From Vibrio harveyi NBRC 15634 = ATCC 14126 = KCTC 12724 (GTDB lineage Bacteria > Pseudomonadota > Gammaproteobacteria > Enterobacterales > Vibrionaceae), in assembly GCF_001591145.1 (NCBI RefSeq), contig NZ_BCUF01000025.1, positions 1 through 64,000 of the forward strand: DNA of 64,000 nt. The letters are read 5' to 3'. Of this stretch, positions 9,296 through 17,632 are shown in pieces. Both the position numbers and the translations under genes were made by a program. The notes below the pieces were generated by a model. That model saw only the letters and a list, made by a program, of their open reading frames with translations. It was not told the origin of the DNA and did no database searches. Position 1 is the first letter of the stretch. Each line of letters starts with the position of its first letter.

Positions 9296-9368
9296 CTCAG
9301 TTAATATTGACTTTTTATTCTATTTTATCGATATTTCATGCTTTCTATAATTCGACGTGAAATAGGTT

Positions 9369-10901
9369 ATGTCTCACACACACGCTCAGCCATCGGAATC
9401 GGCGGCAACCCCAAAATCATGGCAGATGCCTGATACCCTCATTTTGATCTTCATTGTTGGTATTCTTGCTGCGATTCTTACCTACTTAATCCCTGCTGGT
9501 CATTTCGATAGCCAACAGGTGACCTACATGGTCGACGGTGCAGAAAAAACTCGTACTGTTATCGATCCATCTTCTTTCTCTTATGCAACCGACGAAAACG
9601 GTGAATTGGTTTACAACAAGGTTGGACTGTTCGCTTCAGGCGGTGGCATTGGTCTAATGAACTTCCCATTCGAAGGTCTGGTTTCAGGCTCTAAATGGGG
9701 CAGCGCGATTGGCGTTATTATGTTCATGCTTGTTATCGGTGGTGCATTTGGTGTGGTAATGCGCACAGGCACAATCGACAACGGTATCCTTCGCCTTATC
9801 GATAAGACCAAAGGTAACGAAGCGCTATTCATTCCAGTTCTGTTTTTGCTGTTCTCTTTGGGCGGCGCAGTATTTGGTATGGGTGAAGAAGCCGTTGCAT
9901 TTGCGATTATTATCGCGCCATTAATGGTTCGCCTTGGCTACGATGGTATTACTACAGTAATGGTGACCTACGTTGCGACTCAGATTGGTTTTGCAACGTC
10001 TTGGATGAACCCATTCTCGGTAGCGATCGCGCAAGGTATTGCTGGTATTCCGGTTCTGTCTGGTATGACCGTACGTATGGGTCTGTGGGCTGGCTTTACA
10101 CTTATTGGTATTGCTTTCACTATGATCTACGCAGCGCGTATCAAAGCAAACCCTGAGCTTTCTTACAGCCGTCGCACTGACAAATACTTCCGTCAGCAAG
10201 AGCTAGGTGACCACGATTCTCGTTGGAACCTAGGTGACACCCTAGTTATCCTTACGGTTATCGCAACTACCGTATGGGTTGTTTGGGGCGTAGTGGCTAA
10301 CGCATGGTACATCCCAGAAATCGCGTCTCAATTCTTCACAATGGGTTTTGTCGTTGCGATTATCGGTACGATCTTCCGTCTGAACGGCATGACGCTAAAC
10401 TGTGCGGCTGACGCATTTAAAGAAGGTGCAGCAATCATGCTTGCCCCTGCTCTATTGGTTGGTTGTGCGAAAGGTGTATTGCTTATCCTAGGTGGCGGTA
10501 CTACTGATGAAGCGAGCGTACTGAACTCGATCCTGAACAGCGCTGGTGGCGTAATCAGCGGTCTTCCTGACGTTGCTGCGGCTTGGTTGATGTATGTTTT
10601 CCAATCTATCTTCAACTTCTTCGTGACTTCAGGTTCTGGTCAAGCAGCGCTGACAATGCCTCTATTGTCTCCTCTTGCAGACATCGCTGGCGTTACACGT
10701 CAGGTAGCCGTTCTAGCATTCCAACTTGGTGACGGTTTCACTAACGTTATCGTTCCAACTTCAGCGTCTCTAATGGCTACACTGGGTGTATGTCGTATCG
10801 ACTGGGGTGACTGGGCGAAATTCTGCTGGCGCTTTATGCTATTACTCTTTACCCTATCGAGCATTGTCGTCGTCGCAGCTCACGTGATGGGTTTTGCGTA
10901 A
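9369..10901 (+). CDS. YfcC/DcuC-family membrane carrier
   Basis: This is a 510-residue integral membrane protein with about 12 hydrophobic segments, from LILIFIVGILAAILTYLIPAG to the last segment ending near residue 508. The conserved blocks GGAVFGMGEEAVAFAIIIAP and SGSGQAALTMPLLSPLADIAGVTRQ are typical of the YfcC branch of the DcuC/ArcD superfamily. Substrates are thought to be amino acids, peptides or dicarboxylates and are not settled. A soluble loop holding VDGAEKTRTVIDPSSF follows the first segment. The next gene encodes a deacylase-like enzyme, so this carrier may import its acylated substrate. A terminator lies between them. Confidence 0.85.
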   Translation: MSHTHAQPSESAATPKSWQMPDTLILIFIVGILAAILTYLIPAGHFDSQQVTYMVDGAEKTRTVIDPSSFSYATDENGELVYNKVGLFASGGGIGLMNFPFEGLVSGSKWGSAIGVIMFMLVIGGAFGVVMRTGTIDNGILRLIDKTKGNEALFIPVLFLLFSLGGAVFGMGEEAVAFAIIIAPLMVRLGYDGITTVMVTYVATQIGFATSWMNPFSVAIAQGIAGIPVLSGMTVRMGLWAGFTLIGIAFTMIYAARIKANPELSYSRRTDKYFRQQELGDHDSRWNLGDTLVILTVIATTVWVVWGVVANAWYIPEIASQFFTMGFVVAIIGTIFRLNGMTLNCAADAFKEGAAIMLAPALLVGCAKGVLLILGGGTTDEASVLNSILNSAGGVISGLPDVAAAWLMYVFQSIFNFFVTSGSGQAALTMPLLSPLADIAGVTRQVAVLAFQLGDGFTNVIVPTSASLMATLGVCRIDWGDWAKFCWRFMLLLFTLSSIVVVAAHVMGFA

Positions 10902-10963
10902 ACTGATTACCAATATCCCCAAGCAACTTAAACGCGAAAGCGGAGTTTGGGTATAAAGAATAA

Positions 10964-10988
10964 GGCGAGACAAGTTCTCGCCTTTTTT
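10964..10988 (+). terminator. terminator after the YfcC-type gene
   Basis: GGCGAGA-CAAGT-TCTCGCC is followed by six U. It is a clean intrinsic terminator that separates this gene from the deacylase-like gene, which would need its own promoter or read-through. Confidence 0.8.
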
Positions 10989-11046
10989 AATTCAAGCCGT
11001 ATGGCAAACAAGCATCGAAGTAAGATGTTTTGGAGTGACAACTTTA

Positions 11047-12042
11047 ATGGCAACACAATTTCTGGATGACGTAATTCAAGGTCATCAAGTCATTCAATCT
11101 CTTGACGTAAAAGACTTGCCTGCAGGCGAGCACAAGTTTTGGTTCCGTATCGCAACCAACGCCCTATCTCAATGGCAACATTTGCCTGTGTTGGTTTTCA
11201 AAGGCGAAAAACCGGGTAAGAAAATCATGATCACAGCAGGTGTTCATGGTGATGAATACAACGGTGTTTTAGCGGCGCAAAAGACCGCTCGTGAACTGAT
11301 TGGTAAAGACATCGCAGGTACTGTAACTGTCGTTCCGACCATCAACCTAACGGGTATGCTGAACCACAGCCGTGACTTCTTCTCTGCGGATCCTGATGCA
11401 TCTCCTGCAAACTTAAACCGTTTCTTCCCTGGCGATGCAAACGGCAACGAAGCAAACCGCTTTCTGTTTGCTTTATGGAATAACCTTCTTAAGCCGAACG
11501 CAGAGCTGGCTATTGATTTGCACACTCAAACCACTGGTGCTGCTTACCCACTGTACGTGTTTGCCGATTTCCGTATCGAGCAATCTCTGGAAATGGCTCG
11601 TCTTATTAACCCAGACGTAATTCTTAACGATCCGGGTGACGCTGGAGTACTTGAAACCGTCTGGAACAACAGCGGTATTCCAAGCATCACCATCGAGGTG
11701 GGCATGGGTCGTTACACAGAACAAGAGCTGATCGACCGTACTGTGACTGGCATCTTCAATATCCTTGCTCGCCATGACGTAGTGACCGGTGAAGTTGCAG
11801 AGATCACGCCTTGCCTAGAAGGCAAAGACATCATCAGCATTCGCGCTGAATTAGGTGGCTTTGTACTACCACAAGTGAAGATGATGGATAAGGTAGAGCA
11901 AGGTCAATTAGTTGCGATTCAATACGACAGCTTTGGTGATGAGATTCAGCGTTACACTGCCCCAACAGAAGGCACGGTACTGAGCCACAACATTGAATCG
12001 ATCCGAGCACCTGGCTCTTTGGTTGTTCGACTGATCAAGTAA
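11047..12042 (+). CDS. succinylglutamate desuccinylase/aspartoacylase-family enzyme
   Basis: The 331-residue protein belongs to the zinc carboxypeptidase-like AstE/AspA group. The first zinc ligands are in AGVHGDEYNG (His and Glu). LAIDLHTQT supplies the third histidine, and TIEVGMG carries the probable catalytic glutamate. A C-terminal beta domain (about residues 255-331) resembles the barrel-sandwich cap of the family. It likely removes an acyl group from an N-acyl amino acid; the exact substrate is unknown. ATG at 11047 follows TGGAG at 11031-11035. An upstream GTG at 11035 overlaps that site and is less likely. Confidence 0.85.
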   Translation: MATQFLDDVIQGHQVIQSLDVKDLPAGEHKFWFRIATNALSQWQHLPVLVFKGEKPGKKIMITAGVHGDEYNGVLAAQKTARELIGKDIAGTVTVVPTINLTGMLNHSRDFFSADPDASPANLNRFFPGDANGNEANRFLFALWNNLLKPNAELAIDLHTQTTGAAYPLYVFADFRIEQSLEMARLINPDVILNDPGDAGVLETVWNNSGIPSITIEVGMGRYTEQELIDRTVTGIFNILARHDVVTGEVAEITPCLEGKDIISIRAELGGFVLPQVKMMDKVEQGQLVAIQYDSFGDEIQRYTAPTEGTVLSHNIESIRAPGSLVVRLIK

Positions 12043-12100
12043 TACCTTTAAATTTAATTGTTTGTAATTTCAGACTGTTAGAATCAAACCAATAACACAA

Positions 12101-12126
12101 AGCCCTGCATAACTTGCAGGGCTTTT
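12101..12126 (+). terminator. terminator of the deacylase-like gene
   Basis: AGCCCTGCA-TAACT-TGCAGGGCT is followed by TTTC. The 9-bp stem lies between convergent genes, so it may also weakly stop the MFS transcript coming from the right. Confidence 0.7.
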
Positions 12127-12154
12127 CTTTGTTGCTCTCTTCAACATGCTTCAG

Positions 12155-13276
12155 CTAGGCTCTGCGTGACAATGTCACCAATAAAACTAAAGCTGCACAC
12201 AACATAAGAACAAATCCAAGGTTTTGAATCATTCCAGCTAAGCCTAAACCTGAACCAATCATCAAGTAGTACATTAATCCTAGCAATGCCCCTGCACTGC
12301 CAGCTTGCTCCTTGTAATCAACCAAAGCGGTACTCAGTACATTTGGAATGGCGATACCAAATGCCATCACAATGAATAACATTGGCGCCAAGAACCAAAT
12401 CGATGTTTGCAGCATAAACACACCGAAGCCTCCGATGATCAAAAATGCTGATGCAATCCAAAGCAAATGCGTTTGTGAGCGACCTTTTGCTAACAATGAC
12501 TTGTTCATCAAACTGCCGATTAAGGTACCAACGCCCAATATCACACCGCTGTATCCGAACTGCTCAGAACTTAGTCCGAGCTGCTCAAAAGTGAATGCGC
12601 CCAATTGGTAGTATGCGAATAAAGCAATGTTGTAGAGCGCAACTAACCATGCAGATTGCCAAATTTGAGCGTCTTTCAACATTCGTCCAAGTAATGAACC
12701 TATGTTTAGCGGCTGCTTTTGAGTTTGTGTTTCAGGTAGATTACCCGCGTTGTAGCACAGCAAAACAAGCGCCAAAATAAACAACGTAAAGAACACAACC
12801 TGATAGCCACCGAGTGCTGTTAACTGACCACCGAGCAACATGCCAATCACTGGGCTAATGGAAATACCCATGCCCATAACGCTAAATACTTTGCTTAGCT
12901 CATCGCCTGAAAAGCTGTCTCTTAGCATGGTTTGTGTCACGACCGACCCAACCGCAATACCAAAAGCACTGAACGCGCGAGCCATCATCATCACATCAAA
13001 GCTTTCTGTTTGCATAGCGACCAAAGCAGATACGCCGTAAACAAGCAACCCTGCCAGCATGGTCGGGCGTCTGCCCCACTTATCTGCCAAGATTCCCCAA
13101 ACCACCACGCCAATAGCAAATGCAGAAAAATAGATAGATAGGGTTTGCGCCGCTTGCGAATACGTTACAGCAAATGACTGAGCAATGTTGCCAAGTGCTG
13201 GGCTGTAAATGGTCTCCACAATTTGCGGAAACATCAGCATCACCACCATCAATCCAATAGAAGGTTTCGTTTTCAT
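12155..13276 (-). CDS. MFS transporter, Bcr/CflA-like
   Basis: The 373-residue membrane protein has 11-12 hydrophobic segments. The family signature between segments 2 and 3 is GILADKWGRRPTMLAG. The N-terminus runs straight into segment 1 and ETIYSPALGNIAQSF, as in drug/H+ antiporters of the DHA1 Bcr/CflA group. It probably exports a small toxic compound. AGAGAGG lies before the ATG. It is divergent from an AraC-type gene 77 bases away, a common layout in which the regulator controls the pump. Confidence 0.88.
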   Translation of the reverse strand: MKTKPSIGLMVVMLMFPQIVETIYSPALGNIAQSFAVTYSQAAQTLSIYFSAFAIGVVVWGILADKWGRRPTMLAGLLVYGVSALVAMQTESFDVMMMARAFSAFGIAVGSVVTQTMLRDSFSGDELSKVFSVMGMGISISPVIGMLLGGQLTALGGYQVVFFTLFILALVLLCYNAGNLPETQTQKQPLNIGSLLGRMLKDAQIWQSAWLVALYNIALFAYYQLGAFTFEQLGLSSEQFGYSGVILGVGTLIGSLMNKSLLAKGRSQTHLLWIASAFLIIGGFGVFMLQTSIWFLAPMLFIVMAFGIAIPNVLSTALVDYKEQAGSAGALLGLMYYLMIGSGLGLAGMIQNLGFVLMLCAALVLLVTLSRRA

Positions 13277-13353
13277 TTTTACCTCTCTGTCCCACTCCTA
13301 CAGATGTTTAAGTGGGTAACGAACTTAACTTGGCGTGCAGTATAGAAGGCGTT

Positions 13354-14184
13354 ATGCTTTACCCATTAACAACATTAAAACCAAAAACATCAAGATTCGG
13401 ACAAATGGCAATTATTGAAGATAATACTCGATTTGATGCGGACGCAATTGCCGCGAGCGTGGTTGGCATCGCAGCGGATGTCGGCAAACATGATTCCGGT
13501 ATGCACGAGCACAAGAAAGGACAATTGCTTTATGCGCCACAAGGCTGCATGACGTTCGCACTCGATAACTCTATTTGTACCTTACCTCCAACCAAAGCGG
13601 TGTGGATTCCGCCGCATACTTCTCACAGAGCTGTCATGACTAACGTTGTAGCTTACCGTTCACTCTATTTCGATTGCCGTAAATACACCTGCCCTGATGA
13701 GATAGTGATGATTGAGGTGAACGACCTTTTAAAAGCACTGATCGACAAAATGGCATTGTGGGAGTGGGATATTGAAGAAACGAAAACCCAAGCAACGAGC
13801 GCTTTGTTTTGGGAAGAGTTTTACCAAGCGAAGCAGTTTGAGTTCTCTTTACCCTTGCCTTCTAATCGACGTTTAACAGGGTTTCGTAAGGCAATGACCA
13901 AGGGTGATTTTATAGCTCCTGAGTTAAACCAACTGTCACAAACCGTTGGCGCGAGCAGCAAAACCATTACACGCCTATTTAAGGCTGAGACTGGCATGTC
14001 TTATCAAGATTGGCGTCAGCAATGGCGGCTACTTAAGGCTATTGAGCTCTTATGTGAAGAAAGACAAGTCAGTGATGTTGCCCATTGTTTGGAGTTCTCA
14101 TCAGACAGCGCATTTATTGCGTTCTTTAAGAAACAAACCGGGCAGACACCACTGAGTTTTATGAAGCGCAGATCGTTGTTATAA
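13354..14184 (+). CDS. AraC-family transcriptional regulator
   Basis: The protein is about 276 residues. An N-terminal cupin-like sensor region (GMHEHKKGQLLYAPQGCMTF, then AVWIPPHTSHRA) precedes a C-terminal AraC DNA-binding domain. In that domain, LSQTVGASSKTITRLFKAET and VSDVAHCLEFSSDSAFIAFF form the two helix-turn-helix units. It is divergent from the MFS gene and likely regulates it. I chose the ATG at 13354. A GTG at 13312 adds 14 unlikely residues, and an ATG at 13405 (MAIIEDN) is also possible. Confidence 0.85.
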   Translation: MLYPLTTLKPKTSRFGQMAIIEDNTRFDADAIAASVVGIAADVGKHDSGMHEHKKGQLLYAPQGCMTFALDNSICTLPPTKAVWIPPHTSHRAVMTNVVAYRSLYFDCRKYTCPDEIVMIEVNDLLKALIDKMALWEWDIEETKTQATSALFWEEFYQAKQFEFSLPLPSNRRLTGFRKAMTKGDFIAPELNQLSQTVGASSKTITRLFKAETGMSYQDWRQQWRLLKAIELLCEERQVSDVAHCLEFSSDSAFIAFFKKQTGQTPLSFMKRRSLL

Positions 14185-14201
14185 GGCGATCATTTCGCTT
14201 G

Positions 14202-14723
14202 TTATTTGGTTTGGTCTACGAGAATTAACTCGTCCAACGCAAAGCCTTTCTCTTTTGCTACTTGTTTAAAACGCTCGATGGTTGCTTTATCGACAGTTGG
14301 TGTGCGTGACAGTAGCCATAGGTAGTCGTGATTGAAACCAGAGATAAACGCGTAGTCGTAGTTCTCACCTAGCTCAAATACGATGTAAGACGAATAAAAC
14401 GGACCGAAGAAAGACACTTTTAGATGCCCTGTATTTTCACCATCAACGAAATACGCTTTGCCATCAGCTTGCGTCCATTCTTTATCTTCTTCTGAATAGC
14501 CTCGGTTGATAACCGTTACGCCACCATCCTCACGTAACTCGTATTCAGCCGTCACATTCGATAAACCGCGCTCAAAAGAGTGATCAAGACGCGCAATTTC
14601 ATACCACTTGCCTAGATATGGTTGAAGTTCAAAGTTATTGACTGGCTCCACGCCGTCCGGTTTAGACGTACAGCCAAACAACGTTACAAGGGACAAAAGT
14701 AAAAGTGTTTTAAGAGATTTCAT
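14202..14723 (-). CDS. blc: lipocalin-type outer membrane lipoprotein
   Basis: The 173-residue protein has a lipoprotein signal peptide with lipobox LFGC, so Cys18 is probably lipidated. The lipocalin signature follows: YLGKWYEIARLDHSFERGLSN, the first conserved region with the invariant GxW. YDYAFISGF and LWLLSRTPT are later strands. Blc-type lipocalins bind lysophospholipids or fatty acids at the outer membrane. The gene faces the AraC gene tail-to-tail with 17 bases between. Upstream lies a palindromic repeat fragment at 14742. Confidence 0.92.
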   Translation of the reverse strand: MKSLKTLLLLSLVTLFGCTSKPDGVEPVNNFELQPYLGKWYEIARLDHSFERGLSNVTAEYELREDGGVTVINRGYSEEDKEWTQADGKAYFVDGENTGHLKVSFFGPFYSSYIVFELGENYDYAFISGFNHDYLWLLSRTPTVDKATIERFKQVAKEKGFALDELILVDQTK

Positions 14724-14741
14724 ACAGCAACCTGAAATTAA

Positions 14742-14773
14742 ACTAGGGTCTGTTGACCTTTTGAGCTGATTTT
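14742..14773. repeat. half copy of a palindromic intergenic repeat
   Basis: Bases 14742-14759 are the exact reverse complement of 16809-16826. The following TGAGCTGATTTT resembles 16788-16799 in the other copy. No matching right arm follows, so this is a partial copy. It sits between the histidine-phosphatase gene and blc. Confidence 0.6.
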
Positions 14774-14795
14774 ACTATAGAAGATAAAAATTCGA

Positions 14796-15323
14796 TCAGA
14801 AATTAATGTATCGAAATTCTCCACAGGACAGTCCTACGTCTTGGAAACCTTGTAGTGCTTCAAACACATTAAAGTGGCTCACGACAACAACCTTTTGATA
14901 TTGGCGGTAACGATCCAGCACCAACTCTGCCCGTGCTTTTAGCTCATCAACATGTTCGTAGCGACTGTCGGTCATTGGAATACCCGCTTTTAACAACTCT
15001 CGGTATTCCTGCCAGCGTCGGTCTCTCTCATTCAAGGTAATGTAGCCGCCTTCTTTGTCAGCACGCCACTCTCTCAAGTCATGCTCAACAAACAAAGGCA
15101 AACCGCGATGACGATTGAGAATTTCTGCAGTTTGAAGTGTTCTTGTGTAAGGAGAGCTGATGATGATTTCAGCATCATTGAAGACTGGATGATTGAGTTT
15201 TTCTTGCAGCACGGGCAAATGCTCTCGACAAAGCGGCGCATAATCCTTCTCAAGTTGAGTCATCTGCCGCTCATCCGATAACGTAAAATCTGGCACGCCA
15301 TGCCTTACAAATACAATGTCCAT
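14796..15323 (-). CDS. histidine phosphatase (phosphoglycerate-mutase-like)
   Basis: The 175-residue protein starts MDIVFVRHG, whose RHG holds the phospho-accepting histidine. It has SSPYTRTLQTAEIL with the second arginine, a conserved EHDLREW acid, and VVVSHFNVFEAL near residue 150 with the second histidine. This is the core of branch 1 of the superfamily. The short length suggests a small-molecule phosphatase rather than a mutase. It lies 27 bases after the unknown 142-residue gene and is the third member of a likely operon that begins with the racemase-like gene. Confidence 0.85.
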   Translation of the reverse strand: MDIVFVRHGVPDFTLSDERQMTQLEKDYAPLCREHLPVLQEKLNHPVFNDAEIIISSPYTRTLQTAEILNRHRGLPLFVEHDLREWRADKEGGYITLNERDRRWQEYRELLKAGIPMTDSRYEHVDELKARAELVLDRYRQYQKVVVVSHFNVFEALQGFQDVGLSCGEFRYINF

Positions 15324-15350
15324 ATTGTGGTGATCGTCCTTGTTAAATTG

Positions 15351-15779
15351 CTATTGAGAAATTGGAGTCAGTTTTAGATAGGAGTGCACTTCTCCATTTT
15401 TGTATTCAATCGCAGAGTGGATGGAAGGTTCACGGTTTCCCACAACAGAAAGTTCGTAAGTATTTTCACCTTTGTAGATCGTGATATGAAGTACACCAGC
15501 CTCTAGCTCCCAATGCCCTTTGGTATGAAGGCGTCCAAACAAGGTGTATTCATCGAGTGAACCATCCGCATGCAAGTGCACCTCTGTGATGTAGCCACCC
15601 GTGCAGCTCTTGATCCAGCAACGATCACTGACTTCTTCGAGGCGTATTTCTCTTTTGCTTGCCTTCCATTTTGAGAAACGTTCGGACTCTGCAAACGATG
15701 CTTCGATATCGGAATGTTCTTTGATGGGCGCACCTTCAAGCTCGCGTAAGCAAAGCTGAATCCAACTAGTTATTTGCAT
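15351..15779 (-). CDS. hypothetical protein, 142 residues
   Basis: I do not recognise this protein. It has no signal peptide or membrane segment. It is rich in beta-strand-like alternation (IKSCTGGYITEVHLHADGSL, then HWELEAGVLHITIYKGENTY), consistent with a small beta-barrel such as a lipocalin-like or domain-of-unknown-function fold. Its start overlaps the end of the racemase-like gene by 14 bases, and the phosphatase follows by 27 bases, so all three are translationally coupled. No function is assigned. Confidence 0.75.
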   Translation of the reverse strand: MQITSWIQLCLRELEGAPIKEHSDIEASFAESERFSKWKASKREIRLEEVSDRCWIKSCTGGYITEVHLHADGSLDEYTLFGRLHTKGHWELEAGVLHITIYKGENTYELSVVGNREPSIHSAIEYKNGEVHSYLKLTPISQ

Positions 15780-16419
15780 GGAATGTCCTTAAGGTTTCAA
15801 TTGCCCTTTTTACACCTAAACGTGGGCTGCTTAATACTGGAATGTCGACATCAACTAATGATGCAGCACCTGACATCGAAGCTTGTGCCAGTACGATTAC
15901 GTCATAATCACGAGCCTTTTGCTCTATTACCGCTTTTATCTTGTCGTAATAGCCTTGGTTATCTTGGTCGAGAAAACGCTCCCAAGCCCCTTCAACCACA
16001 AACGTATCTAACTGACGGATACAATTGCCCTCACTTGTCTCAAGTAACGCCAAGCTAGGTTCAATGGTTGTCGATAATGCCGCGAGTAACAACACTCGCT
16101 CATGAGTGACAGCTTGGTCACCCATCGCGCGGTCAATACGCTGAACATTGGTTCCCTGCTCCGTAAGTGATTCAGCAAAGCGACCAATTGAGGAGCAGGT
16201 ACAAACCACCAAGTTTGCTTGCTCAGAAAGCTCGCGTACTTTGCCTTGTACGGATTGTTCCACCTTAGATTCGTCCTCTCCAGCAACCAAACGCTCTAAC
16301 AAACCAGCATCGGCAAAGTGTGCGACTTTTAAATCAGGTGCGAGCTCTGTCATCAGTTCGGAGAAAGGTGGAATGTGTACGGGTGAAGTATGAAGAAAAT
16401 ATAGGTCGTATGGCTTCAT
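15766..16419 (-). CDS. Asp/Glu/hydantoin-racemase-like protein
   Basis: The 217-residue protein has the layout of the aspartate/glutamate racemase superfamily. A cysteine block VVCTCSSIGR sits at about residue 95. The second catalytic block reads VIVLAQASMSGAASL, with alanine/glutamine where racemases have a second cysteine. It may therefore be a one-base isomerase, a decarboxylase-like member or inactive as a racemase. It opens the operon. A 14-base inverted repeat begins exactly at its start codon (16419-16460), and no clear Shine-Dalgarno is visible, which hints at leader-based or operator control. Confidence 0.75.
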   Translation of the reverse strand: MKPYDLYFLHTSPVHIPPFSELMTELAPDLKVAHFADAGLLERLVAGEDESKVEQSVQGKVRELSEQANLVVCTCSSIGRFAESLTEQGTNVQRIDRAMGDQAVTHERVLLLAALSTTIEPSLALLETSEGNCIRQLDTFVVEGAWERFLDQDNQGYYDKIKAVIEQKARDYDVIVLAQASMSGAASLVDVDIPVLSSPRLGVKRAIETLRTFHANN

Positions 16420-16460
16420 GCTAAGTTGTCGATTTTTAGTTCAATTTCGACAACTTAGCA
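16419..16460. promoter_or_regulatory. 14-bp perfect inverted repeat at the racemase-like gene start
   Basis: Arms 16419-16432 and 16447-16460 are perfectly complementary (TGCTAAGTTGTCGA and its reverse complement) with a 14-base spacer. The left arm includes the T of the start codon read on the minus strand. The repeat could be an operator or an mRNA hairpin that masks the start. Confidence 0.6.
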
Positions 16461-16489
16461 CAAGGCGATGGGAATTAATGCGATCAGAG

Positions 16490-16735
16490 TTACTGTTGTG
16501 CTTCCCAAAGACCAAGAAAGTACTTGCCGTAAACCACTTCGGTTTGTAGATGCATAATCAGTAAAAATGCAATTAAAGCTAATATAAAGCGATTGAAATA
16601 ACGACTGACTTTGGTACGGATTTTTATATCGAATACACCGATATGGATACCAACATAGGCAAAGGGATAAACCAACAAAACAGCGAGTAACCAACCTAGG
16701 TAGCCGGATATCGCCATTTCTTCGTAGCCGATCAT
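16490..16735 (-). CDS. small membrane protein, 81 residues
   Basis: Two hydrophobic segments are visible: LGWLLAVLLVYPFAYVGIHIGVF (about residues 13-35) and FILALIAFLLIMHL (about 50-63). A basic loop (KIRTKVSRYFNR) between them implies a cytoplasmic linker with both ends outside. I do not recognise the family. It lies alone between the racemase-like operon and the repeat at 16771. Confidence 0.65.
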   Translation of the reverse strand: MIGYEEMAISGYLGWLLAVLLVYPFAYVGIHIGVFDIKIRTKVSRYFNRFILALIAFLLIMHLQTEVVYGKYFLGLWEAQQ

Positions 16736-16770
16736 AATACCTCCACAATGAATACGACGGGAACGTTATT

Positions 16771-16826
16771 GGGGTCTGTTAATCTCTCGAGCTGATTTTT
16801 GCAGCGAAAGGTCAACAGACCCTAGT
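16771..16826. repeat. palindromic intergenic repeat, full copy
   Basis: GGGTCTGTT at the left end is matched by AACAGACCC at the right (16813-16821), with GAGCTGATTTTTGCAGCG between. The whole forms an imperfect hairpin of about 55 bases. The right arm has an 18-base exact inverted match at 14742-14759. This is the form of a small non-coding palindromic or MITE-like element. Confidence 0.65.
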
Positions 16827-16905
16827 ATTCATCATCTAACGGAGGCGGAATGTCAGGATTTACACCGCTGCGAGCCGTTGCCAAAAAGTCACTTAAATAA
16901 GTTAC

Positions 16906-17448
16906 TTATCTATTTATAAAATCTTGAGAACCAAGAAAATCTTGTGCCATTTTTGGTGAAGTGATGTGGATGAACTCGATAGGCGAACCTTTTAAGTCAT
17001 CTTTCAATTTTAAATAACGCTTCCGATTCTTTCGGTAATTCTTAACCGACCACCAAATAATCGAGTCTGTACTCAAAAACGCTTTTCTAAAGCTTTCTCT
17101 ATTGCCAGTTCCTTCCCAAAACTCTTCTTGAGTCCATGCCCTTTTAATAGCACGAGTTATGGAACGATAAGTGGTGATAGAACGTGAATAATCGAGCCAG
17201 ATGATGGTATCGACTCTTTGCCATTTGTATGGTTGTGTTCGGCTGTAATTCCCGTCGAGTACCCAAGCGTCTTGTTGAGTTACGTCCACGACTTTATCGA
17301 AGAACGTCTCATCATCGAGTTCTTTCCAATCGGGAAGCCAGAACAACCTGTCCATTTCTATGTACGTGACACCTAATTTCATTGCGAGCTGCTTTGAAAA
17401 CGTCGATTTACCGCTTGCACTGCTGCCTACTACATTGATCCTTTTCAT
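16906..17448 (-). CDS. P-loop kinase-like protein (FlaR / adenylate-kinase-like)
   Basis: The 180-residue protein starts MKRINVVGSSASGKSTFSKQLA with an intact Walker A. YIEMDRLFW and WVLDGNYS follow, as in the family often named DNA topology modulation protein FlaR, which is related to adenylate kinases. The C-terminus is basic. A nucleotide- or small-molecule-kinase role is likely but the substrate is unknown. The name FlaR is historical, and the sequence shows no DNA-binding evidence. Good AGGAGG ribosome site before the ATG (17451-17456 region). Confidence 0.8.
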   Translation of the reverse strand: MKRINVVGSSASGKSTFSKQLAMKLGVTYIEMDRLFWLPDWKELDDETFFDKVVDVTQQDAWVLDGNYSRTQPYKWQRVDTIIWLDYSRSITTYRSITRAIKRAWTQEEFWEGTGNRESFRKAFLSTDSIIWWSVKNYRKNRKRYLKLKDDLKGSPIEFIHITSPKMAQDFLGSQDFINR

Positions 17449-17592
17449 TAAATCCTCCTAGGTGACCGTACCAAATTGACAAAGAGCGACGCATTCCAAC
17501 TATAGGTAAGTCTGGAAAATGCGGAGGCGGGATATTAATGATTACGCTTTAAAGTTCTAGTGTAGGTTCAATAAGATGTGAAGTTACGCGCA

Positions 17593-17620
17593 TAAAAAAG
17601 CCTCCAGTGAAGGAGGCTTG
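17593..17620 (-). terminator. terminator of the chitinase gene
   Basis: On the minus strand AAGCCTCC-TTCACT-GGAGGCTT is followed by further U (six in total), 13 bases past the chitinase stop. Confidence 0.8.
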
Positions 17621-17632
17621 CAAATGAACTAA

